From Psococerastis gibbosa (taxonomy: Eukaryota; Arthropoda; Insecta; Psocodea; Psocidae), in NCBI GenBank assembly GCA_963971405.1, contig OZ020488.1:22835089-22899088 (forward strand): 64,000 nt of DNA, in the 5' to 3' direction. The notes under the pieces are model-generated. The model was not told the origin of the DNA and made no database searches. It saw nothing but the letters and a program-made list of their open reading frames with translations. Position numbers and translations under genes: made by a program. Positions 1-21,400 of this stretch are shown here, one piece after another. Numbering within the stretch: position 1 is the stretch's first letter; the number at the start of each line of letters is the position of its first letter.

Positions 1-72
1 GGTGGCCGTGCAATATGTAGCCTCTGTGCGATTTAAACAATCGGGTATTCAAGAATGGCGATTTGCATTTAA

Positions 73-2349
<2,277 letters not shown>

Positions 2350-4206
2350 TTACGGAAATGAAAACTAATGAAGAATATTTTACCCACAATTAAATTACTT
2401 TATTTTTAGCAATAAGACTGCCTTTTTAAATGTGAATGATTATGTAGGTTATATAACAGGTGAAAAATGCATCTAGAATCTTACGAATAAGGAATTGAAC
2501 GTAGCACGTAGTCGATGGTCTACAATGTATATTAATCAATGGAAAAAATGTAGCTGGCAGAAAATAATATTATAATCACCAACCAAGGGTCCGAGTCCCG
2601 ACTAAAATAGTGATACATGTAATGAGTGATGAGTATTAAAATGCAAAGCAAGAAGGTCAAGCTTTATAATTTGTGGGTGGACAAAACTGGTATTTAAATG
2701 TAAAAATTTAAGTTTTCACGGCTATCGTCTGGTCCCAAGTAGATGTGATCGTTAGGAACCGTACCTACCTAGAGGCTTGGTCGCTTGGGTTTGTCAGCAG
2801 TATTTTTCGATTAAAGCTACCTACTTGCCTTATTTAATGAGCTTCATCGTGCGGAATAGTTTAATTGATGTCTTGGAAGGATGAGGATTCGCCCAAAATA
2901 CACAGCGAACATTTGTCCGTAACGTAACAGTTACTCATAGTATGTTCGGATGTTTTCGAGTAGCAAATTTGTTACAACTAGAGGTCGTCAAGCGACACCA
3001 CGGTTACGGCAACTACAAATCAGCCGAAAAGTTTAGTTCAGACTCTATTGTAAAAACCATAAGTAAAGTAGCCGCGATTCGTGAGGTATTGGGGATGATA
3101 AGCATAAAGGTAAATACAAATTCATTTGGGTAGGTTCCTAGATACGCATATCAATACCAGAAATTCATGTAAAATCTCTGCTAGGGTAACGGAAAACTCG
3201 CACGTTATTGTAGGCCTACTATATCTTAGAAGTAGGTCTAACTAAATTTCACATTTTATTTCTCGCATTCTCAGGAGGATCCATCGCTTATTGGTGCATC
3301 AGATGCACCCTGACGAATTACGAATTGATAACACTTATGCAACTGATAGAGGGCTACTCATTGTACTCATGTAAATGTAAATGTAAAAATAAAAAAACGA
3401 AACCAATGGATAATTAAAAATTTGAATTGTAGAGTAAGTACTACACAGAACCTATGTGTTATCTCGCAATTAGGTAAGGATTGATTTACCAGTAACTTAT
3501 AGATAGATCTAGATAACGAAAACTAAAACAAGTACTGGCTCTTAGCAACAACAATCTTCCGGTAAGTGAATAAACATTATCTTAGGTGTAAATCCCACTC
3601 TAAAGCAATCACAATTTAGTTACAAAGCGAGTTCAACAGCTTTGTTTGTTCCATTATTTAAATCATTGACTATAGATTAAAAACCATCCCAATTAGTTGC
3701 AGCAATCTGTAGGAACCCCAGCCGTTATCTTTCAGAACTGAACTGAAGAACTGAGGAAAGCGGGTCTGCGCCTTCGTTAATATTAGGGGTAAGTCTGTAA
3801 CGAAATTACCACCTATTTATTTATTTACTTTTCCTATTCATAGCAGGTGCAAGAGATTCTAGCCTGAATACCACGGACCCATTTCCATAGACTCTTCAGG
3901 TTCGATGGTTTTGCTAACTATTTTTTTTTTCTAAGAGAAGTGCTCTGGACCAAACATTAATACTGCATCTCTTATATCTCTGTTCATATTTGCTAAGGCA
4001 GACACATGTTGTAAGCAAAACACAAAAGCAAAATTAGTAAATTTCTGGTTCTGCAGCCACGAAGATATGTAAATGAGATGAAATATTAATAAAAAGTACA
4101 AGCTTTCGCAGTAAATTTACATTTTATAACTTAAAATTACTAGTAAAAAAGTAGGTAATAAAATAATAGACTAATATTATGCGGGATTATTGCTTTCAGT
4201 TTGAAA
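2350..4206. other. Intergenic spacer between tandem GH31 genes
   Basis: 1.86 kb of AT-rich DNA between the stop of GH31 paralogue A and the start of paralogue B. I see no family-level coding signal. A 63-codon open frame at 2942-3133 has no recognisable motif. The promoter and 5' UTR of paralogue B must lie in its right half. A pyrimidine-rich tract ending in CAG just before 4200 could be a 3' splice site, so the first coding exon may be preceded by a non-coding exon. Confidence 0.5.
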
Positions 4207-11991
<7,785 letters not shown>

Positions 11992-12496
11992 GGGCAATAG
12001 GGCCATGTACGTATGCCCTGTACGTATAATGTATACTCTGTACTCAGTAGAATAAAACTGTTTCAAATTAAAATTAAGAACTATATGTTTTCAATTCTGG
12101 GGCTTCATACCAACGTCAAACAATTAAGCTCTTATATCATTATTATAACCTTTACCCTTGCTACCTGTTTAAGCGTCCATATAATATAATACGTTATGTA
12201 CGAAAATTAGTTAATGAACATCCCATATAAGTTTAAAATTGGGATGGAATATGGATTGTTTATGTATGTTAATTGTCGCGAGGCCCAAAATTCTGCCGGA
12301 AATAAAGACAATAAATAAATAAATGTAGCGTATCTCAGGCTGCCATAGAATTAGTTTTTAATAAGGACATCGATTCTGCCAAACATAGGTTCACATTTTC
12401 TCATGTCAGACTTCCTGACAGGGGGCGGACATTTTTTTCCTTTGTCCACCAGTTCATGAGCAGAGCAAATAAGACCTATTCATTCACATTAAAGAT
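11992..12496. other. Intergenic spacer, GH31 B to ionotropic receptor
   Basis: About 505 bp. The AATAAA at 12051-12056, 60 bp after the GH31 stop, is a good polyadenylation signal for that gene. The remainder is AT-rich and would contain the receptor promoter if ATG 12497 is the true start. No other feature is seen. Confidence 0.5.
12051..12056 (+). terminator. Polyadenylation signal of GH31 B
   Basis: Canonical AATAAA 60 bp downstream of the TAG stop at 11991. Confidence 0.7.
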
Positions 12497-15400
12497 ATGA
12501 AAGGCACGAGGATCATAATACGTTTTCTGGTTCTATATTCTAACATCATAGGAAGATCCCGGGGTTATGCGAATATCACAATTAATTTAGCCAGGCGGGC
12601 AGGCCTGCGATGGTGCTCTTTCCCAACGGAGCACAGAATTTTTTCCCTTGGGAATTGGTTTGATTGCCCGGCTGCTCAATTGGAAAAGCACGTAAACATT
12701 TTAATGCCAGGGCAAGAGTTGAAAGTTGCTGTATTGGAGGTGAGTTTCTAAGGTACAATATAATGAGAATTATCTTAAGAAGAAATGTAGAGGCCAGGTG
12801 TGTCCCCACAAAATCTGATAAAATTTAATTTTTTTAAAATTTGAAATAAATGTTATACGTCTGTCTACGTTATAGGTAACGATTTTATGCAATGAATTTT
12901 GAGGAGCCAACTAATCAGATCATACCATTCAAAACAATGGGTCCTGCGTCGTTATTTTTGTATGGCTACTTTGTATAGGGCGGGAATCTTGGTTTTCTAT
13001 ACGGAAGAGATCTATTAAATCCATTGATATACATGGATTGCTACCACGGCACCTAGCCCAAGCTGAACAAATGTCTTCACTTTTGGTCACGTGACAAAAA
13101 GGGTTATTATGGCAAGAAGTGGTTGACTCCATTGCCTTCAATGCGATTTAGACGTATTTCATTGCCTGTTATTTAATCTATTTACCCATTTATTGAGTTC
13201 TTCTTTGGTTTGACACAATGGTCATATCTTGCTCTGCTTATAAATGCACTAATAGGTTCAAGATATGTCGAGAAACGGGGGAAAATATTACTTTTCACAA
13301 GTAAGTGTTCGCATGGTTTGGTCATTAGTTGAGGCAACATTTATGGGTTTATTTCAGTTTTCTTAATCATTATGTTAACAAATTGCACACTTTCAATTAT
13401 CCTCAAGGCCGTGGCCAAGGGGGGATCCCCCCCCTCGAGAGAAATAGCATTATTCTAGTTAGAATGGACTTTTGAAGGAAATTAAGAGAAATTATTACTC
13501 AAGTAAGGGAAACGCTATATTTTTTGGGCCACCGCCCCCCGAAAACGTTTTCTGAAACCGTCCCTGCCCCGAAATGAAATGGCTTGACACTAGATAGAAT
13601 CGGATTTTGAGAGGAAACAGAAAAACCAGTATGTAATACCCAATGAAATTTTAACCCCCCCCCCCCCCAAAAGAAAAATCCTGGCTACGGCCCTGATTGT
13701 CCTGTATAATTTTAATACTAATTATTATTATTATTGTTTCAACCTCAAGGCATTTTTTAGTTAGTCAAGTTTAAAATTATTTTAGGAAGCTGATAATTCC
13801 AGCAGCCTAAGTAGGCCTAGTCCTGCAGAACCTAAGTTTTGATAGTGAATAAAAATAGCGAAACACTATAAGGCAAATTTACAGAGGAAAAAGGTGTTTT
13901 TATTTCCCATTTGGGCGAATTTCGTGGCTTTCTTGAAAATCACACGTACTGCAAAATGTCTAGAAATTATTAGGCTTATTGATATTGACATCCCTAAATC
14001 AACAGCATTGGCCTACTACACTGCAATATTTTTTTAACGATGATAGCACACAGAATATTCACATCGTGTAAGCATAATAAGTAGGCTATGAGATTTAAAA
14101 ATTCGAATGCCGGTGTTGGTGGATCAGGGACGGATCTAGCTCATGGGGGGGGGGGGTAGCTGTGGGTCAAAATAGGAAAAACCTATGTAGTATCGATTAA
14201 ATCAGAGCGTTATAAAAATTAACTTATAAAATAGATTTACTGATTTTTTTTTTGGGGGGGGGGGGATATCCACCCCCCTGTCTCCGTCCATGGGGTGGAT
14301 CCAGGGGGGGGGGAACCTGCCTCCCTGTATCCGTCCATGTGGTCTAGCCAGAGTGACTACTTATTATTTTTATATTATGCTTATTCTAGTTGAAGTGTAG
14401 TCAAGGACAGATGAAGGGGGGAGCTCCCCCTAAAATCTTATAAGCTACCCTGTTGTAAGTTGCCTAACTTATTACGTAATAATGAAAAGGACATACACAT
14501 GTTTATTATATTTTGAGCCAAATTCCCCCCCCCCCCCCGCCCCCAATGGGCTGGATCTACTCCTGGTATAGGTAGGAGCCTAAATTTAGGAATTTGAACA
14601 CTTCAAATTTAGTCCCAATGCAATTAAATAGACGAACATGGTTAGATTGGACTAAATAGTTAGGCTATATTTTGTTAAATTGCTGCTTGACACAATTTTT
14701 CTTAGTAACATATTCCTAGCTAAATATTAATAAATCTTCATAAATGCCGGTGTGCGACCATAGAATATTGTTCTATAATAAGTAAAAAAATATTACAAAA
14801 GCAGAAAATGTCAATAAATCGTATTAAAAAAATTATTGAAAAACATCAAATTTACACGTAAGTGTATATGGCATGGAACGCTTCTGCCATAATATCCAAG
14901 ATATCATGTTTTGTCTGTTGCCGACATCCCTAGCGCTCCTGGTGTGTTTCCAGTGTATATATATATAGTTCAATGATTACATCTATTCAACCTGAATGAC
15001 TGTAAGCCCTCCCCTCCCCATCTCTTGCAAATAAAGCTGGCCTTGATCGTTTTTGAACTGTAATTAGTGTAGTAAAGAGAGCGCAAGTTTATAAAGTAGC
15101 TTTAGTATAGGTAATAAACATTTTTCTTTTCGTATGTCAATTAACCAGAACGTCACGGATTCCAAGCACGATTGTTGGGCAGTGTCAGAAGGTGGCACTC
15201 TGGTACCAAAGGGTAGCTATAGTACTTTTATTTTAAATATTCTTCAAGACATACTTCAATTAAAGTAAGTAAACAGCTATTACTCGTAAAAGCAACAATC
15301 TAATCAAATAGTTAAATAGGTACCACAAAGCTCAAGGGTACAGTAAAATAAAAGATAATAAAATAAAATAAATATGTTAATTTCGGTGCGGATCTAAAAT

Positions 15401-18400
15401 GAGACCAAGAAGGGGGCTAAGATTAAATACGATTTTTTGTTGTTGAAAAAATAGAGCTGAAATATTGGGGTTTTACGCATTTTCAGAGCAATAAGGGTCC
15501 TATATTATAGGTAATTAATACAATCGAGCATAAGGGGGGCCCGGGGTTCTCCCCCGGGAGAAAATTTGTGAAAAATAGGACTGAAATAATGGGGTTTTAC
15601 GCTTTTTGACGAGCTTATTGGGGGCGGAGGCCATAGCCCCCTCCCGTAGATCCGCGCCTGAGTTAATTATAGAATAGGAGTTAGTTCGAAGCACATAGGA
15701 TAGTCGACTAATTCATAATTACCAAATTGTGGTAAACGATGACAGAAAAGAATGCAAGTTAACGTGCACTGCAGTATACAAAAGTGTTCGATCCATGCAT
15801 TTAAACAAAAACGTAAAAAAGTAAAAACGTAAACGTAAAAATATCTGTTAATTTGGAAATAAATAACTGCGTAGACTTATGGGTAGGATTTCCTGAGGTA
15901 AAAGAAAAGAGCAAAATTCAATTCTAATCTACTATCTAATCTAGGTCTACTTTAGTGCACCTTGTCCAACCAACGACCTCATAGATTTTTTGGAAATTAT
16001 TGCCATTAATTTCCGTATGAATTTTGGCCACTGGCAAATTGGTACACATCCTCGAAGTCAACCCACGCCGATTACAGGCGGCAATGGACAAGCTGAGACT
16101 TGCTTACTATTAGCACAAAGTAACAGTCGTGTGCGTTACTTGACCTAGTTCGTGAACGTGTCGGAATGTGACGTTACTTTTCACTTAATACAGGTTGCAC
16201 TTGTTAGGCGAGGCAGGGTATGGTCGCCAGAGTGATGACAAGAATTGGTCTGGACTGATGGGGCGAGTTGTAAACAAAGAGGCCGACATCGCCATTTGCC
16301 ACCTTACGGTCACCGGGCGGAGAATACAAGCCGTTGACTTCCTGCATTCAACACTAACTACTAAGTACGAAATTACATTGATTAAGGCATAAATATAATA
16401 ATAAATAAATTGTATAATTGAACAGAAATACATGATGTATTTCTGTTAAGAGGAAGATGGCTGTACACATTGGCCACCCCTGGATCACCCTAAAATAGAT
16501 TGGTTTATTTTATGTTTTTCATTGTAGTAAATACGGCACTTAAAAGATATAAAGATTTGGTCCACTCAATTAATAGAGGACTATTATTTTTTTTTTTTTT
16601 TAGTCTTAGTTAATTTTAGTTTTGGTCAAGGGGGTATTAACTTAAGTAAAAAATATAAACCAACCTATTTCGGGGTGATTCAGGGGTGGCAAATGTGTAC
16701 GGCCAGCATCCTCTTAAATTATACAATACAAGTAATCAACAAGTAATTGACAAGAAAGTATAAAGTAAAATCGTCAAAATATCGTCAAAATCAGGTAGTT
16801 CTGCCATTGTCATTGTGCTAGTGCCTCGCAGTGACAGTGACAGTAGGTTACGCGGTAGTGTAGGTTTTTATATTAGTAAAAGATAAAAATGTATAAGCTA
16901 AGCGTTATTAGGCCGAGAAACAGATTACAAAATACTTTATTGATAAAGAATTAATTTCTCGTTCCACATACATGAAGTGGTCACTGGTCAGATGAATAGA
17001 TTCATAAAAAATCCAAGCTTTCTCAAAAAGCATAGTCAATTTTCCTGACAGATATAACCGATTCTTTAAAATCAGTTTAATGCACTTTATGGAGAGGGGG
17101 GGGGGGGTCAAAGTAATAATGATTATGATGAGAAAAAATATATTTCCTTAGAAAGCATGCACTTTTTTGATTTTTTCATGTGATCACTTTCATAATGTTT
17201 TGTAAACAAGAAATTTTGCTGATTTTATGACGAATCTAATTTATTGCTCGTTCCACAGATACAAAGATAACAAAGTGAACAGATAAAAAACTTATAAAAA
17301 ATACAAGTTATCGCAGGAAGTTTATATTTTCTGAACTGAAATATTATTACCTTAGAAAAATGGGACAAAGAGCTTTAAACCCATTTTGTAGAACAGTAGG
17401 GGAAATAGACAGCTTTCACAGAAAACTCGCATTTTTTATGACTTTTTCATCTGTTCCCTTTCATATCTTTGTGGCTGTGGAACGATCAATTAATTAATTT
17501 CGTCCAAAAATTACGATAATTTCTTGTTTACAAAACATTTTGAACACTCAGGCTTAATATTCATATTATTGTTTATTCGTAGCAATATTAATTTAGACGC
17601 ACATTTCACCATTCAGCACTCAAATAATATTATTCCAACATTCACGATTCCAGCCGAGCTTTCATCTTCTCGCCTCAGTACCTGCCACTCACAGAAGATG
17701 TGTTTGTACTAACATTTTCGGCTAACCTTTGGCTTTGTTTTCTGGCGGCAACGGTCCTCCACGCCATTTGTTTTCGGTTTTCCACATGGCTGCACAGCAA
17801 AGTAAGGCCTGACCACGAACCATGGTCATGGGTGGAAGTCATCCTATTAGTGATTGCTTCAATATGTCAGCAAAGTAAGATATATCCTCAATTTCAAATC
17901 CATAGACATTATGCTTACTGCTCATTTGTTTTGAATGCTCACTGTTAAAACATGGGAAAATTTAGAGTTTTCACTGGTTCACTCATGAATGTCAGCCCAC
18001 TCCGACTACAAGCTCAAATCGGCAAGCTAACCATTGACATTGTAATATTGTAACTCGACTTAACATAGTATGGGATCGATTCCTTTTTTTACGTCAAATG
18101 TCTATTACAGTAAGATTCAATAAAATAAAATTTGGACAGTCATTTAGATTAGAGTTAAAATCTCAGGTGTGAAAAATGAAAAACCTATCCCGCTAAAGTA
18201 AGTAACATAAGACAACGAAGATCGTCGAGAATATTCAAATGTCTACAATCAGCATCTTTCAACCAGCAGCAAAATATTTTATTTTAAACCGCAGGTTACA
18301 GTCGGCACCCAAAGGGCCTATCCTGTCGCACGACTTTCATAATCGGCTACTTGATTACATATCTACTGTATACAGCATTTGCTGCTGGAGTGACATCTCT

Positions 18401-21400
18401 TCTGGCAGTACAAGACCAGGACATTGAATTGAAATTTGACGATGTTGTCCGAATGAAACTGACTCTCCTTGTCTCTTCTCATACCACACATTTGGGCGCT
18501 ATTACGGTAAATGCATTCCATCAAAATGGTTGTTATTGGCAGGGGCGTAAAATTGGGGGGGGGGGCACGTTCCAACTTGCCCCCCCCCCAGCTCCTTTCG
18601 GGGGGAGGGGGGCTTTGCCCCCCAGCCTCGAGCATTGTAAGACGTGCTGGTTCATACTTCATGATCCCCTTTGCAGCAATATGAATATAGGCATTCCTTT
18701 TTTAGCATTGTAAAATCTACAGCTATACTTTACTGCTATTAAAATGCGTAGAACCCTACTATTTTGCTCTTATATTTTCAATTTTTCTTTATCCTGCCTG
18801 ATGACGTCATAAGGTCTACTTAGTTTTGCCCCCGCCATCATTCTAAAACTTTACGCCTCTGGTTATTGGTAGTACAATATTTACACAATTTATTGGTACA
18901 GTATTTATTACTTATTTCTCGTTGCCGAAAATCTTCCCGAGTAGGGTAAGCAAACGATGGAAGGTATAACAGGGCATGGATTGGGCATAAAAGAATGGCA
19001 GATAGGCTACTGTAGGCAAGGCCGTGTCCGGTTTTTTTTTACGTAATTGATGAATAAATTCTTCAAACCATACAGGTTTACATACAAAAATTTAATTCGG
19101 GGGGGGGGGGGGGTCCGGACCCCATGGACCACCCCCCTAGGCACGGCCATGACTGTAGGCTGACTTACGCAGCAGTCAGCCGTAACACGCGGTACCACTT
19201 TAACTAATTCCCGGGCATAAGTCAAATTGGTAGGTGCTGTCGAGTGTCGGCGCAAGTTAATGTTTCTCTCTCTTTTTTTTTAATGTTTTAATGTTTAATG
19301 TTAATCGCCCAAATGGAAAATATAGACATTTTCTTTCTGAATTGAGACATGGTTTTTCAGCACTGGATACTAGTAAATGGTAAATATTTATTATTATAAC
19401 ACTTATTAAATACTGTAGTACTACGCTGAGTTGACCCATACATCAAAGCACAAAATAACTCAAAATACGGTACTGCAATCAATCAACTATTATTGCAGGC
19501 GTATCCCGACACATCAACGAAATGGATTCGAGAAAACTGGCAGAGGATTTACAACACGAGGGAAGTGGACAATAATGACGAGCTCTTTCAAGGACTGGAA
19601 GAAAATAATGTTGTTGGATTTGGTATGCTTACGTTTTTTAAAGACACCAAAGCATTACTATATAAAAATCGCCATTCTATTGCAACCAAATTTGTAATCA
19701 GTTCTGATAATCCCCGAACTTGCTGTCGAACGGAGCCTCCACAGCACCCACAATACTCACCAACAAAACAAAGTCTGCTTTGAAGTTTTTGACCAAGCAG
19801 AAGTCCGGCAGAGCAAGATCGGGTTGAAGGGGGAGTGGTCAGACCCCATATAGCCAGCGAAGATATTGATGCGTCTATCAGATATCTAGACTTAGATATG
19901 AATATCTATTGTACATCTGAAATAGTTATCATACAGACGTTTTGTAGACGTCAATAGAAGTAATGTCTACACCTAACCGTTTATAAGACGTTTGGTAGAT
20001 GTCATGATGTCAAGTTGTCTACGCGGGTTAACTCGAGCTATCTGTAAGATATCTAGAAGACATGAATAACTTCATTTCTATATCTGTCAGATATTCAAAT
20101 CTGCCCTAAGACGTCTATAATATATCTTCAAGATGGGACTTGGCTATGTCGTACGATGCCCCGGTTAGTTGTAGATTGTGGGTTCGAATCCCGCCATGTC
20201 CAGCTTTTCTATATCCTATAATTTCGGTTTGACCCAGTATGTTGTTTGAGAAATGGAGAATGGCCAAAGGAAGTGGAATCAAATTTCAAGGGTGTCCTAT
20301 ATGCATGCACACTTTAAAGCAGAAAAATGCAGGCTTATAAAATAGGCTGCTGCTTGGTATTACAGGTACTACCATCAATTTGAGAAATTATCTTTGGCAC
20401 CGCGTAACCCGATATAAAAAGAGTCAATTCACATTATCGGAAATTTTTAACTCCAAAAGTCAAGAGTCGTTCATTGTACAAAAGAACTCTGCTTATAAAG
20501 AGATTATGAATTACTGGTAAGTTTGGGTAGTTATACAATATATTTATCTAACTAAAAATATAAAGTATTACATTTCAGCTAGGGCTAACATAAATAAATG
20601 AAAATGCAGTTTAAGAGTAAAGATTCCCGTACTTGGTAAAGTCGCATGTTGCTATGTCAATGGTACGCATGTGTCATGTTAGGGCTTGTCCATTGGCACT
20701 TGCAGTCGGTGTCGTGCGTTGACATGAAGGACTAAACACGTTTGCTAACACTTCCGCTTCAGTGGCAAGGTGGTGGCGTGCTTGTACTTCTGCGAGTCTC
20801 TACCCACCATTCGATCGGAGACGTGCGGTAACATAACACAAGTATTAAGTTACTTAGTGATGCGACTGAAGAGGTCAATATGAGACATTCATTACATGCG
20901 ATTCATTTTTTAAAATGAAAATAAAATAGAAATTCATTAGGAAATAATACCAATCATGTTCGAAAACAGATGGGGTCGTTGGCAGGACAAGGTTCAATGG
21001 ACCACTAGAAGTCGGCCTACGCACATAAGAACCGGTCCGAGTTTAGTCGAACATGCTTTCCAATTTATAAATTAGTAGACAGGCATAATGTGTAATTTCA
21101 TAGTAAATAATTTCCCTATGGTTGAATTGCGGATCCCTGGGGGAGTAGGTCCACTTCAATATATTAAAAACCCCTTAAAACTCGATTGCATATTCTGGAA
21201 CGAACAGACCAATACATTGTAACAGTAGTAACAATGACAGGCCACGCAATGTATTGGAGCGTGAATTTTCCATAACTTATTTTAAATTTTTTTTTTTGCC
21301 CAAAACAAAATACTTTTTTGGGAAATCAACGTGTTGCGTTTTGTTACTCTATTGAACACCTAAAACATACCTGAAGGTAGAAATCATCGAGAGAAAGGTT

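Noticed and set aside
2942..3133. 63-codon plus-strand open frame in the GH31 spacer
   Set aside because: No recognisable domain, no splice context, and open frames of this size are expected in AT-rich DNA.
20136..20201. Functional tRNA gene
   Set aside because: Too short, and the anticodon arm does not form; kept only as a degenerate tRNA-like sequence.
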